Source of the DNA: Serilophus lunatus
Taxonomy: Eukaryota > Chordata > Aves > Passeriformes > Eurylaimidae
DNA: 64,000 nt
Direction: 5' to 3'
Assembly: GCA_013399895.1 (NCBI GenBank)
Contig: VXBA01000662.1
Span: 682,001-746,000 of the forward strand
Position numbers and translations under genes: made by a program
The notes under the pieces: generated by a model
Told to the model about the DNA's origin: nothing
Databases searched by the model: none
Seen by the model: the letters and a program-made list of their open reading frames with translations, nothing else
Shown: positions 11,101 through 26,100 of the stretch, in pieces
Layout of the letters: every line of letters starts with the position of its first letter
Position numbering within the stretch: position 1 is the first letter of the stretch

Positions 11101-14100
11101 CAGAGACTCTGCAGTGGCTCAGCGCCTCTTTGGAAAGGGGTAAGCCTCAAACAAAAAGCTTCTTAAACTGCCTCAGTTTGCCTCATGATTAATAACCAGC
11201 TAGGGCTCCATGCAGCCCCAATGTGGAGAAAAAATGTGATGTGGGGTGTTGGCTACCCCACTGTGATGTAGCTGGGACCACAGAGGTTGATTTGAGGTGC
11301 TAGTCAGAGGGAAAAAGGGGAAGATCAATCCCTTCTTCACACCTCCTTTTCCACCAGTTCTGTGTGCTGACTGATCCACCTCTGCTCATAGCACAGAGGT
11401 GCTTTGCTCTCCTATGCCCTCCTTTCTTCACACCTGAGATACATGGGGCCAAAACCCAGCAAGATTAAAAACACAACTTGGGAGCAAACCCACAAGGGGC
11501 AAGACATGCAGCAGTTGCCTTTAGCAGCAGGCATTGCCAAGGCCAATGAAAAAACTCTGCTTTAGGAAAGTAAAAGGGAGTCTCTGTGCAGCAAGAACAT
11601 GTTGTGTGACCTCAGATCCAGAGGTGGCAAATCAGGGACTGCATTTTCATCTGCAGCTTATGTTTTTGGGTGTGTCTCAATAGCTTCAAGTCCTGTCCCT
11701 TGCTGATTGTTGTAGTTTTCACGTCTTTCATGTTTCAGTTGGATTTGGATTTATTCTCGTTTCTTATTCCTACTTTTACTCCTAGGTAATTTAGGCTAAT
11801 TGGCTCCTATATCTGTCTTTTCCTCTTTTCCTTGTGTTAGAAAATCAGGGACTGTTCCTCCACACTTTATCCTCTGTCTGGAAAAGATTTTTCAATAGAA
11901 TGACAAAAGGGTAGAAAAACTCAGCTAAAGTGCAGAGAAAACAATAGTTTGAAAATCTTCTAGACTTGTTTGCTGGGTTAATAGCTAAGCATAAAAGTCT
12001 GAGTGAAAAGCCTCATTAAAAAGAGAAGACTGATGCCAGGAATGAATGGGGATTGTTATAGTAGGGAGCAGAGTACGGATTCTAGTGTCTAGTGCAGCTT
12101 TCCAGCTCATCATTTTGGAGAAACATCAATATGTCAGTATGAGCTTTTCTTTAAGACAGAGACATTTGTGCCCTTTCTTATTACTTCTTCTCTCAATGTA
12201 GTTCAGTTTTGACATATCTTCCCAGACAGGGTTGTTGGGGGTTTTTCCTGTTGTTTCAGAATAATTTTGAATACCAGTCAAGCTATGGAGTACTTTGCTT
12301 CCAGAATCATCAGATGCTTTTATACATTTTAATCTCCTTAGCTACATTTAAGGCTGATTGCCAAGAATAATTCAAAGGTTCAAGGCCTGATCCTGCAAAG
12401 TTATATACAACAGCCCCAAACCTCTGGGAATTCACCAAGCTAGTGGATTAAGGTTTCAGATATTCAGGTGAAATTTTCATTACTTAATAAGTGAGGTAAA
12501 GTCTGTGAGGAGAGGGAGCATCCTTTCTTCAGCCATCTGACACAGTTGGATAAAACAGATGTACTTTTGGGCATTGAAAGCCCTCTTCAGTTCCAGAACA
12601 GAAGATAACAAATGGCAAGTAGTTAAGGATAACTTCTTGAAGTTTAACTAAACACTTGGCAATATCATACTACATAAAAGCAGAAAGGAACTTCTTTGAT
12701 CTGGATACTGCTAGCTCTTTCCAAGGAGATTCTGAGTCCCAGTAACTTTCTGCTGGGGAACATTCAGTGCTTATCAGGAAAAACCCTTGTGTTGACTTTG
12801 GTGGCTGTCTCACAGGTGGAGATGTTTAGCATAGCTGAGTAAGTTGCAGATCCTGTGGGCTGAGATGTGTGTTTCCCTCGCCCAAGCCTTATGCAAAATG
12901 TATTATATTTGAGCAATTAAATATATTGCAAATTTAGAGTCAGTTGCATGTTTCTTCTGCTTAAATGTCCAAATACAATTTGAGTATTATTAACATGTGG
13001 TTGAATTTGGACTCCTCTCACATATTACCGATCATCCAAATTTGGCCTAATAACATTTTCTTGCGTTTGTAACTAAATCTGAAATTCGATCTCTTGTGTC
13101 ATAGATTCCATGTGGACAAAATGCACACAGAGCTTCATTCTTTTGTTACATTAATGTAGGCAAGGGCTATTCAGGCAACTGATCTTTATCCTGAGAAGGG
13201 CGGGTTTTGTAGATAACTGTATTTAGGTCTTCCAGCTCTGGGTTTGCCACAGCACTGCCCAGCATAAGCCCTGAGAGTTTTGTGGTTCCAGTGGTGTCCA
13301 GCCTTGTATTCCTGGGTTCCTAAAGGAGTATGTTGAAGGAAGGCTGGGAGCTGAGGGCAAGCCTGCTGCTTCCACCTCCACCTGTGTCTGCTGGGGCTGC
13401 TGTGCTCAACCATCGCTGTCTGCATGAAGAAATGGCTTTTCCAACTCCAGAGGGTTGCTGTGCTGGGATTGGATCCTCTGNACCTTTCCAAATTGAAAGG
13501 CTTGCTCTGTACTCCTCATGTCTTTTACAAGGAGCCAGTGTTCAGCGGGATTCCTGGCCTGTAGTGCTGTCTTTGCATGAAGTGCGTTTTCACATTATCC
13601 AACTTGAAACAGAGAGGCACAGAAGCTAATTTGCTTCTTTGTAGCATTGCTAGTGTCTTAGTAAATTCCCAGGATAAAAGAAGTGAGTAAAAAAACTCAT
13701 AAACTGCTAAAGAAAACAAACAAACCAACCCAGCACATTTCTGTGGGATTCTTCTGTTTGTCAGATGTGAGCCTCCACTTTCTCAAAATAATTAGTAGTT
13801 GAACTATGTAGAGCATGCTTAGCATCAAAGTAGTCACAAATGCCTCATATTTTCTTCTAAACAGTCTCAAGGGTAGTGAAAGCTGTCAAAAATCAAAGCA
13901 GCTGGCTTCTCTGTGAAACACAGAAGACCTTTTTTACCTTATCAAAAACACAAATATTTAAAATAATCGACAGAGAAGTTAATCAATTTTCATCTGATTT
14001 AGCAAAGATCATGTAGTCTCTAAATAACATATGCATCTCAATTGATACCAATGAGATCAATGTTGATATTTTTAATCCCCTAAAGAAAGCAGCAGCTGTC

Positions 14101-17100
14101 AAGAAGGCATGCACACACATTCCACCAAATGTGTTACAGAAGAAGGTATGAGTTCTTCTTTAAAGGCACTCTTTGTACTATTTGTATGGACAAGCTTTAA
14201 TAAAATCCAAAGCTCAGTGAGAAAACACAGATAATTGTTCAACGAACAAATCAGGCAGATGCAGCCTAATGAAACAGAGCCTAGATGATGTGTAACATCT
14301 GGAATATTTCAATGGCATGTCATGCACAACTTGTTGGATCACAAAAAAGTCATGTAACATACAGTTTCTTAAGTATGAGAATCCTTGCTTTCATAAATAA
14401 CTGCAGCTTTTTGATTCACTGTTCAATTTTAACACTCTCTTTCACCTTGTAGCCTCTGAATATAATAAACCATTGACCCTTCACTTTACACTTGGGTGCA
14501 GCTTGACAAGGTCATGGGTAGTGACAAGACTATTAAGAAACTACTGAATGGCCCAGCCTTTAGAAACTAGGTGAATCCTACCACTGTGCCAAATATAAGA
14601 ATGAGTCTCAGACATGCCTGCCTTAGGAAAAGCTCCATAAGACCTGCCATTCCTCTGCTTGCTTAGAGTTGGTTATAGTCATCAGAGCCTGTACAGCAAC
14701 TGCCAAAAGCATAATGGCAAGTATTTACTACTTGCTTCTCTATCATTCTTTGCCCACCAGTATGGAGGTCATTATGTTACATATACATGTGTTATCCCTT
14801 ATGTATGTATAGGCACGGAAATATAAATACATTTTCAGAAAAAACAAAACTTCCAGCAGGGTCAGGTGTGTAGATTGGCAAAGCCCTTCACTTAGCTGAA
14901 TCCAGTGTGAGTTTTGCCATTGATTTTTTTTGGAGGGCTCAGATTTTAGCTTATTTCCAGCCAAATTGCACTTTTTCGGGCAAATGAAGAAGCTTTTGAG
15001 AATGATATTTACAAGGAAGTAAAAATCTGATTTGCATTTCAACAAAATCAATATTTTAAAAGTTAAATGATCCTCTAGTAATTTGTAGTGGGATGCTGAA
15101 GAAATCTACAATGGCAGTAGCGAATGTTAGTTTTGTACTTGCTCATGCCAAACTATCAGAAGATATTACTTCCCTTTAATTTGCTGTCTGGTACCACATT
15201 ACTGATTTCCTCAAATTAATTCATTCCTGTATTATTAGTTGTTTAGCTCAAAATACAAGCATTGGCAAAGGAAAAAAAAATCAGGTATTCTAGCATCACA
15301 GAATCTGCATCATATTTACCTGTGAATGTCTAAATGGTTTCACATCATTTGGGGTTCCTTATGATAATAATGAGTTATTTACATATTTGAATCATGTGTG
15401 CAGGTTGAGTGTCCATGCATATGCTCTTGACTTTTGATATAAATCCATTCTAAAATATACTCTTTGTATATATTTTGATAAAGATCTCTTCCAATTACTT
15501 CCAATTTTCATTTGGACACTTGAATTTCTCCTCATGTTAGCTGGTCAAAGTACATGAAGAAGAGACACTCCAGTCAGTAACTAATGTACAGAAAAAGCAA
15601 TAAAACTCTTCTGTTAATACGATATGAAAACTTTATTCCATTTTTTTAATGAATTCCAGATTTTTCTTTAGAACTCCTGACTTGAGCTGTTTTCATTAGC
15701 ATTAGTAGGTTGTTCTTTGATCTGTTTGTACAGATGCAGAATTGCGTCACGGTGTTCCAACTCTAAAATTAGTTGTACAGAGTAATCATAAAATGCTTGA
15801 TAAGAGGTGGCATTTTAATCATACTTTACAGATCCTGGAAAACAGGCAGGAGTTGTCAGCATTTTTCCATCTTGCATGCTTTTAAGTTGTGTTTCATAGT
15901 CCTAACTAGGGTCACTATCTCCTTATTCTTGTACTCTGTTGAAGCAAGTAATGCTTCATTTGATGGAACAGGAGTACTTTTCATCAAAGACGACTGTATT
16001 ATATACTAAGATGTTTTATCTGTCCTATATGAAAATTAAGCACCTGTGTTAACATTTATGTTTGGTCAACTGTTGCAGAGGATGCTGTGTTTCTGGACGA
16101 TGAGAAAGAAAGGGAAGAATATGTCCTGAATGATGTTGGTATTATTTTCCATGGAAACGTGGAAGATATAAGGTCAAGAAGCTGGAGTTATGGTCAGGTG
16201 AGCTATTTAGATCTCCTCTGGCTGCTCTCAGTAGGACAGCAAATGAGTTTAATTGACCCCAGACTGTGGTTGAGACTGTGGGCGCTGGAGTACATTATTG
16301 GCCTCTCTTTCAGAAAGATAAGTGATATAATTTTAAAATTGTATTAAGTGGGTACATGCCTAATCCAGAAAAACAATGTTATAATAGCCGATATTTAAAG
16401 ACCTTGTATTAGGGTTTGTTTTTTTTCCAGATACTAAGATGCTGCCTGTTGAAAGTTATAATCATTAGCTGAGGTTTCCACAGTGCAGTGGTATTTCTGC
16501 TGCTGCATTACTTCTGCTTCAGGACGAAATAGATTAATTTAAAGTAGGGTTGTTTGGGTTTTTGTTTTGGGGTTTTTTTTGTGGGTTTGTTTTTTTTTTA
16601 ATTTTTCACCAGTAAGTTGCATTGGATTTTACTTTTCTTTTTAGTTTTAGCAACTTAGTGGAAATCTGATCTTCTTGGGGGTCAGGTAGTCACAGGATTA
16701 CTATGATACACTAAGATTTATTCTCAAAATTTAAAATTCTCTCAGCACAAAGTGAGGAACCTCTCCCTTTGCTGCCTGGACTTGAAAAAGTCAGTCTCCA
16801 GTGGCCTCTTGCAGTCTGGGGGAAACACCCTCCACTAGGCTGGTATAGGTTATTGATGTGCCTTCAATAGCATAGGATCATAGAAAAATTTGAGTTGGAG
16901 GGGATCTTTAAAGATTATCTAGTTCCACCCCACTGCAATGGACAGGGACATCTTCCATTAGATCAAGTGCACAGAGCCCTGTCCAACCTGGCCTAGAACA
17001 CTTCCAGGCACAGGTCATGCACATCTTCTCTGGGGAACCCGTTCCAGTGTTTTACCACCCTCATTGTAAAGAACTATTTCCTTATATCTAATCTAAATCC

Positions 17101-20100
17101 ACCCTCCTTTAGTTCAAAACCATTACTCCTTGTCTCAGACTTATTATTTCCCTACTTTACCTCAACTTTCTTGTAAGAACTAACAAGCCTGAAAATCCCT
17201 ACGGGATGAAGGAGTTATGATATTATGTGAGAATGGGGAAAAGGCATTACCAAGCAGAATCAAAACAAAAGCAAAGCTAACCCTGTCACTCAGAGGGGCT
17301 CCAATGGAGAGACCTTGGACATGGTGAACTCTGCTCATCTCATCTCCCAGATTTTCACAACACAATTAAGATAGTATTGACCTTAATATTCATTTATACT
17401 ATGGTGATAAATCCATTCAGTTTTTGTGGCACCTCCCTGGCACAGGCTTGCACAAGGGGCCTTACACTTTGCTTTCTTTCTCTCAGCTAAATACAGTCTC
17501 AAAGCTTGAGCCAGATGGATTGCCAGTGTGCTTGCCCTGGAGAGTTCTTTGAACTCATATCTCTCGTTTCCCTATTTAAGGATACAATTTCATCTTTTTT
17601 CCTGTGGCATCACTGCCTTAGGGAGTTCCTGCCTCTGCACTGTTCCTTTAGTTGTATCAGTGCTGTTGTTTGCAGAGTCTGACTGTCTTCCTGACTGAGA
17701 TAAAAACAACCTTAAATAAGGAATGGGGAAGAAATTTCATAAGCTGATGGTGCCTCTGATATAAGAGATGTAGAAGCAGATCCAGAGGCCAAAACTGGGC
17801 ATGCATTTAAGTTGACCAAAAATGCCCCCTCCTGGCCCTTCTTTCCCCCTGCAAGCCTTTGTGCAGCTGTGCAGTGACTCAGACTGGGAAGCTGATTTAG
17901 CTGAATAAGCATCTGGTTCATTTTTTGTTTTCTACAGGTTATTTCTTGGGCTTGCTCTGTTTCTAGATTTGGGATTCACTTCTTGACAGATGTAAGAGGG
18001 AGGGAAAGAGGGCAATGAGTGCTGGAGGGGGAAGGTGCTGCTTAAACCAGATGCTGGATTTATGTCTAAGATGCTAAATTGATGGCCTATGGTGGCTTAG
18101 CCTGATATGCTTATATTCTGCAAATCTGGCAACATCCTGACACAAACACTGACCACCCTTGAGAAACTGCATTATTTATTTGGTTTTGTTAGTAGGTAGT
18201 TCTGTCTGAGAGCTTAGGGCTGTTCCATAGTCCTTTCTCATGTACTTTCATTCCTGTGTTGGCTGAGATTAGAGGACCTGATTCCCACCCCATGCTGTGG
18301 TGTACCTTTTGCTATCATTTAGTCACGTGAAAGCTGAGTGTGGCAGATGCATCTCAGCAAGCTCAAACCAAGAGCTATAATGGAATCAATCATTTTGTAT
18401 AGGTATAACAGACATCAATCTGCAAATCAGCTGAGAAATATTATTCCTGTTACCTTACTTTCAATGAAATGATGTTCATGATCTTACCCTGTCCATTTCC
18501 AACCACTAAAAACATGTATCTCCCTCTTTTTCAGAATCCTAGATGTTAAGAATAAGAACATTGTTGTGAATGAGTAAAAGTACAAGCAGCAAGGCCTATA
18601 GTATGGATATATCATACAGGAATGTTTTTTATATTTGCAATATATAGCCCTTTACTGCATATAAGTAAAAAGCATAAAGCCACATACAGTCGTTAAGGTC
18701 AGAGGTATATGGTCATATATAAAAATACAGATAGACCTGTGCATGGTAGTGTTCTTAGGCTAAAAATTTCTTTGAACAATGACAGCTGGAAGCTTTCATT
18801 CAGCTTGTAATTTAAAAAGGAACATACAGTTCAAAACTGGGTTACTTGTGGGAGATGATTCTCACAGCTGCTTTCTGTAGTGATCAGCATCAACATGCTG
18901 TGGAGGAAAGGCAAAGAAAACAGACCGAGGAATTAAAAACAATAGAACAGTTGAAGCACGGCCTTAATGAATGAAGATGGAGGTGTTCCTTGTAACATAA
19001 CTCCAATCTCTTCTAAGAAACTGTAAATAGGCAGTCACTCAGAAAATTCCACAGAGGATTTAGGGGAAATTTGGCTTTGGAAGAAATTTAGTACCTAGGA
19101 ATTCTCTAGCTTAAAAGAGGTTAGATGCTATACTGCTCATTCAATGTTGAATTTTTTCTTTCTTTTTTCTTCTTTTTTTTTTTTTTTTGTGTGTGAGAAT
19201 AAAATAAAGCAGGTGGGCATACAGTTCTATGTCCATTGTGACTTCTCTCATGTCCATAAATTGATCTGCTTTAGCTTTGAAACTCACTGTGCCAATGAAA
19301 TTCTATGGCACATGCTTTTGGCCAGGTCAGACCACAGACATTATGAGATCACATCTGCCTGCAACTGACTGTGAGAAACATAGCCCTAATTCAACTGGTG
19401 CAAAAGGTAATACAGCCCTTCTTACTTTGATTTAAATGGAAGGTCATCTATTAGGTTAGCATGAAGGAGGACAGCGCAACTAAAGGCATTGCTCTGTAAC
19501 ACAAAGCACTTTTGTGTGCATACAGAAACACACTTTGCCTGTGTGTTTTCTCATGGCTTGTTTTCCATCTGCAGGTGGTTCTGCTGAAGTTCCTTGGTCC
19601 TGAAATGGATTTATTTTCATTTCAGCTTGTGTGGAGCAAGCCTGGCCTAGGTTCACTCACTTGTCCTGTGTTCTTACAGCTGCTCTGACATTTCAAAGGT
19701 GTTCAGTCACTACTATGTTTCTATTCTCCTTCTCTCTAGATAGCATTTTCATACAATAGGGAGAGCAGGAAATTGATTTAGTTTGATTTAATGTTTTTAA
19801 ATCCCTGGATAGTCAAGAAGGGCAAAACTAGCTTTAGTGTTAAGACTACTATGCATCCTACACTATTGCAACAATGTAAGGCAGCTAGACTTTGCAGCTT
19901 GTCCCCTTTCTTCTGTTAATCCAGTTATTTCACAAGCATTCATCTTTTGTAAATGCTAAGGTGGGAGGCAACAACCCTGATAGCAATTTATTTCCTCTGC
20001 ATTCTTTCTGTATATGCTGGCAAGCTTGACAGTGTCTCATAAACTGTACATGAGAAAGGTTTAATTTGCAGGGTAAACTTCATATTGATTAACTCATCTC

Positions 20101-23100
20101 TGATGACTTGAAGTACAGAAAGCAGATTTTGATCCTGGTAAAAGTGATAAATCATTGGGTCAGACAAGAAGAAAAGTGAACTTAAAGGAGGAAGGATAGC
20201 TATGAGGGCCCAGAGTTTTCCATTATCTGTTGTTCCGTTGAGAAGCAGGGTCTTCACAGCACAGTCATTCACCCAAGATGATTTCCATCACATCCCAGTG
20301 GAGTGGACTGGAAAGTCTACCGTGCAATTATTCAGCTTTCCAGGAATGATACAATGGTAGGAGTAGGTCTCTGAGAAACACTAATCCCTCTTTCCCTGTA
20401 CCCAAACACCATGAACTCACTTTTGCTTAGATTATAAGGTGTAATGCACTAGTGAATGCCTGCTCCAGGGAAAGTAATTTAATGTAAGTGCGGGTGATGG
20501 TGAGAGAGATGTGCTGCCTTGGGGGATGCTTGCTGAAAATAATCCATACAGCAGTGGTACCCTGAGCAATAAGACCCAGGTAGGCTCAAGGCAGAGGCAA
20601 AGAAAAGAACTTCCATTGGTCAGGAAATGGCTGAATGTGGTGCAACACGGCAATGCTTCCACTTTCTTGGCTGATGCCAGAGTTCGGCTGTTGCCTGGGA
20701 TGTGCCTCCCATCTTCCCTGCAGTATCAGCAGCAGTCTTTATTGTTTGTGGCTTCCTTTTCAACTCTCTGATCTCAGTCTTCATTTTCCTTTGGCCTTCC
20801 CCAGGCTGCCAAAGTAACAGCTTAGTCAGGGCTCTTGCTCACTTTCTTCAGCAGGCAAAACTCAAGGAGCCCCAAGCCAGGCAGGTGACAGTACAAAATC
20901 AATCCAGCTCTAGTAGCAGCATGAGAGCAAAAATCCTATTAGCATAAATCGTATCTTTCAAGATGCAAGCATAGAACATAAAACCTAATATGACAAGAGG
21001 ATGAGCTCCATGGAGTTTCTGTCACAGCCTTGAATGTTAATATAAGTTTGTGTACCTAGAAGTTGTTTGTTTTATTAATTGCATTTCCCTGTCTTCTACC
21101 ATTTTCCAGGGGACAGAGGTATTTTCCTTTGCTATGTAGTTTCTCCTAAGGAAAATGAAATACATTGCAGGGCAAATCCTGTGACAAATGGTTTCTGGTC
21201 TATTTAAGCACCTCTGCCCTCAATTCATTCTTGTGCTTGTTCATGCTGGATCGAAAAAAAACCTTGTAACTTTTACTCTATTTTTGAGGAAGACTACTTT
21301 AGGTCACTCAGCATTTTTGATATCTGAGTTTTGTAGACCAGGATTAATATAATCAGCTTTTGGTGGGTAATTTTAAGCAGATTTTAAAAATAACTTTAAA
21401 TATCTTCAAATTGACACTGGCAAACCACTTATTGTTCAACTTCTCAGCAATGCACTGGCTGTGTCACAGAAGACCTGAAATTAACAGGTCTGGAATCTGT
21501 GAAGGACACGAAGTCCTTCCCTAGTAGACTAGCTTCTTGTAGTTGTTATTATAATATCCTCCTATTATGTACTTGTTAGCACTTAAAATTTTATGTCCTG
21601 TCAGAAAGGCTGTGTTGTCATTTCAACCTTCTGGAAACTGGACTGAGATTGAATTGAAAATTACATTCTCCTCCCTTATAGCCTCTGACGTTTTTTTTTC
21701 TTTTTGCCTCACATGGGCAATTATTCCAGAAGAAAACTTGTATTGTTAAATACAGAACTTTGACTTGACCAGCTAATTTTGAAGCTGATTAGCTAGTATA
21801 ACAACAGGGAAGAATAGACTTGCCTGCACTTTCCAAACTAAAAATTAACTCATTTTCCCCTCTGTTTCCCATTTTATTTTCTTTTATCTAGTTTGAGGAA
21901 AACATCCTGGATGCTTGCCTATTCCTGATGGACAAGGCAGAACTGGAGCTCTCTGGGCGTGGAAACCCAATCAAAATCTGCCGTGTTGCCTCCGCAGTGG
22001 TATGTAGTGGGTGCCTAATATGTGTCAAAAGTGACTCACAAATCAAAGCCAGGCAGATTTAACTAGTCCTCATGCCCTGATGTGCTCACTCCAACACTCA
22101 ATAATAGATCAGGTGCCCATTCTGAAAATTGTCCATTTTGGGGTTTGACATTTTATTTTGCTCAACTAAGGTTGAAGCAACTTATGTTGGTTCATTGCCT
22201 TTTCCTGAGAATGGTGCCTCACTGTTGGGAAAGCAACTTTTAGACATTGCACTGCAGGCATAAGCATTTCTTGTGACACTGTGCTCATTTTTCAGTAACC
22301 GATATAATTGAGAAAGCTATTTCTGCTATAGACAATAAAGTGGCATGGTGGGTGGAATTTTGGATAGAGAGCTGAGAGATTTTTTGTGGACTCCAGCGCT
22401 AACCTCAATGGGGTCTTAGAACACTGCAGTGATGCGTATTGCTGTGTCTGATTTAAGCCCCAAATAACCTAATCAGGCTGAGAGTAGATATATATATGCG
22501 TGCTACTTCGGCCCCAGAAAAAAACACCGTGACAACTCTCCTCTTAAACACAGATTCCACAAAACATACTGCACTCAGAATAAAAGTACCTAAAATAGCC
22601 AAGGAGAAGACTTTTCAGACCTCCATTCTTTCCAGTTGCTAGGCACCAGGAATCATGCTGTGGGTCCAAGAGCAGTCCCATCCCTAATATTGAAGATGCT
22701 AGAATCATCCAGGATGTGGAAGACAGAGGCTGAATCGTCTCCTTTGTTTTATTCAGGGTCTGAACTGATGCTTTGTGCTTCCCAGAATAATACTCTAATC
22801 ATTGAACTAGTGTAATTAGATGTTCTCCCAAGCCAGCTACTAAAATAGACCATCCACAAAACATGGCTGCTGGAGACAGATGATCCTTTAACCTATTTGT
22901 TATAGCATTTGCCCAGGCTTTAATAAAATGAGCTCTTTGTCTTAGATGACATTGAAGGGAGATCTCTGGCCTCTCAATCTTCCATAGCATCATGTTAAAT
23001 AGAATAGCTTCAGCAAGGCGCATTGAGAACACCTTCATTTCTCTGTCTCTTTTAACATTTTAGTTAGTTCTTTCACCCTCAACATTAGAAATATGGCTGA

Positions 23101-26100
23101 AGAACTTTGGATAGAAGTAAAGATTGAATGTCATTCCCCAGTCTCTGGGCTAGTTAATGGTGACTCATGTGGGGACTGTGGAAGCCCTCAGGACAGAATA
23201 ATGCAAAGTTTATGAACCCAAAGAGACTTTGGATATTACTTAGATTTTGAGCCAGTCAATCATTTTAGAAAGGTGGAAAAGTTCATTGGAAATTTCATTG
23301 GAAATCCAGGAGTCTCTGTACTGTAGGCTTAATCTGGAGAATTAGACATAGCTAGGTAGGGGCTTTGGCCATTGAAATCTGGGCCAAAGTAAGAAGTGGG
23401 CAAGAGATGCTGAAGTCCCGTCTCTGTTCCTTACCCTCATTCTTGCTTAGGTTGAAAAGTGGTAAAGGTGAGCTAGTCTGAGGGCATGCCCCCATGCTGG
23501 AATCCTTCTGAGGCTTCCTGGTGTTGCAAAGCAGGTCGAGTCCCTCTCTTCTCCCACTCTTTACAGCCAGAGGAGAGACTGAAGATCAATGTCCTGCCCT
23601 GTCCTTGAAGTGCTTCTTTTCTTGGCATGTTTCCCACACCTCTGAGATGGGCACAACCTCTTAACCCTTTGGTTATGACTCTGAATACTTATCTTTATTC
23701 AGTCCTAGAGTTCACAGGAAGTCGATTTTCTAATTATAAAACAGTAGCTAATGTAGCCAAAAGCTTTCAAATGAGAATTATGATTTATTTGGCTGGCGTG
23801 TAGCTGTTCCACATTAGCATAATTAAAAGGTAGAGAGCGAATGAGCTTTTTGCACAGGCTGAACTGGTTTGCTTCAAATTGCAGCTGGAAGATGTATTGC
23901 TCGTTAATGTCTATCAGTATCGCCATTAGTCAGCAAAACTCTCTGCTTTGTATAATCTTACCAGAGGAAAACTTACACAGCAAATTCCTTTCTGTTTTCA
24001 TGTGTGCTGGACCAAAAAAAAATTAGTTTCCACTCTAAAAATAACACTGGACTGTTTCTCTTCTCTATCCCCTGTAAATCAGGAATGATTTTATTAAAAT
24101 CTCTGGGCTGATATGGACAGAAAACTAGATGATGTTAGGAAAGAATACAGCTCAATATTTCTAATATTTCAGTGTATAACTGATTGTGTTTATTTAAAAT
24201 GCATAGCAGTAAACATGGTTAAGGCTAACAAAATTTACTGAATTGGCAACATGGATACTTAGTGTCTGACCTTCATTCAGAATTGTTCAATGATGGAGAA
24301 CCCATGGCCCTTAACAAGATTGTTCTATTTATCCTCTACTTTCATCATGAAACACTTCTAATTTACTTCTAGCCTGAACTTGGCTATATTCAGTCTCTCC
24401 CATCTTATCTGTATGCTAGTTGTTATTATTTAGTCTCTGACATCCCTAATGCTCATTATGTTTGATTCTAGATCAACTCCAGGGATGATAATGGTGTGAT
24501 TGTTGGATCCTGGAACAATTCATACGATTATGGTATTGCACCTTCTGCCTGGACAGGAAGCGTTGACATTCTCTTGGAGTATTACAGTTCTAAGCAACCT
24601 GTGCGATACGGCCAGTGCTGGGTCTTTGCCGGTGTCTTCAACACATGTAGGTATCAGTCAGAAAAGCTCCATGTTGCTATGCAAATCTTACTTAACAGAG
24701 AGAGTTTTAAAATAAAACTAACTAAAATATTTCCTGGCTCTGTGTTGTTCAGGAGTAAATAGTAGAGATATTTAAAAATACACGGCAAAAATAGATGGTC
24801 TTTAAATATAATTTTGGTGTGTACTTCAGTTCAGCTGCTCTTCCACGCAAATTTGTTAACTATTTATGGGTTCAGTAAATGTATTCAGTGACTCACAAGG
24901 GTAAGTTTATGAGAGAGAAAGTTAAGTCTTTTGATGAACAGGGTGCTTCTCATCTAAACCTAGAATTTTTATTATTATCCAATATGGGATATGTGATGTG
25001 TTTCTGCTCCAGAAAGGTCAAATCTCACCTACTGAGGATTGGTCCTAGAAAAATTGAGGTGAACTCTTCCTGCACCTCTTTACTGAGCACTGGTAACATT
25101 TTCTATGGAGTTTATGACACAGAGGAATTAAGAAAATGCTGACCTAGTTTATGAACTGTGTAACATTACTAGGTTAAGGTCTAAACACACTTGGTTAAAC
25201 TAGAGTTCCAGTGTTGTAGCAGAGTGTTGTATGTCATAAAAAAAGGAAAGAAGCATTGGATTAGTACCATGTTTTTACTGTCTATCACTTTCTAATAACT
25301 TCATCTGCTAATACATGGGAAAAAACTGCAGTGTATTAGCAGTCAAGGAAGACCCTCAGAGTGTATCAAACGTGTATTATACAAATATAAGGTAATAGGG
25401 ACCAGACATTAGAAGCGATGTTTATGTCAACCATCAGTGTAGAGCAAGCCAAGCAGTTCCTATGCCTATGGTACTGGCCAGTAGAAGAAGCTGAACAGAA
25501 ACGAAAAGTAAGTGCCTTAAGCTGAACTGATCTTCCTTAGAAGCACTTACAACATATGCATTTAAGCATCAGACTGTGGGAAAGAGCACATCAGCTTGTT
25601 GCGAGGACATATAATGGGTGTTTCTGCGGGCTTGGGGCCTACTTTGCATCACGTACTTTTCAGCAACAGCTGAAGGTCTGGGATTTGATCTTTGTCTTTA
25701 AGACATGAAAAGGAAATTACAGAAAAATTCTCTGTGAAACCTTTCCCTTTTACATGTGCCTTAATACTGTCACATGTAGCTGTCTCAAGGAATCCCATTA
25801 CACATTATACTTCTATCAAAAATGAAGGCTATTAATCCCCCATCTTACACAGGAAATATGAGAATTGAATAATTAACAATAAATTACAAGACTGGTTCTT
25901 CACCCCCAGGCAGCTCTGGGCATCTCTGTGTTTTCACTTTACTTTTTCCTGTGCTGTATGTGTAAGCTTCATTTTGTATATAATTTTCCTGCAGTCTGGA
26001 TAACTGACTTTCATAACTCATTCTGGTTACCTGAGGCAGTTTAAAAACTATTCAAAAGAGTAAGGACCTCAGAAATAAAGCTGTCTTCTGACCACCTAGC

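Larger units (their letters stand above)
8158..16078 (+). other. F13A1: F13A1 intron 4
   Basis: A 7.9-kb GT-AG intron. It contains the GC-rich LTR-like element 8558-10048 and a single N at 13481. The remainder (10049-16078) is AT-rich with no recognised exon, RNA gene or further repeat family. A locally GC-richer patch around 13200-13620 contains short open frames on both strands but no recognisable domain. Confidence 0.9.
16198..21891 (+). other. F13A1: F13A1 intron 5
   Basis: A 5.7-kb GT-AG intron. It contains a CR1 fragment at about 16871-17145, T/G-rich tracts near 16415-16600 and a poly-T tract around 19151-19188. Otherwise it holds AT-rich sequence with no recognised element. Confidence 0.9.

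Noticed and set aside
24496..24762. Open frame covering most of exon 7 as an independent gene
   Set aside because: It is exon 7 read through its donor. The codon split with exon 8 (T|TC) fits the spliced form.
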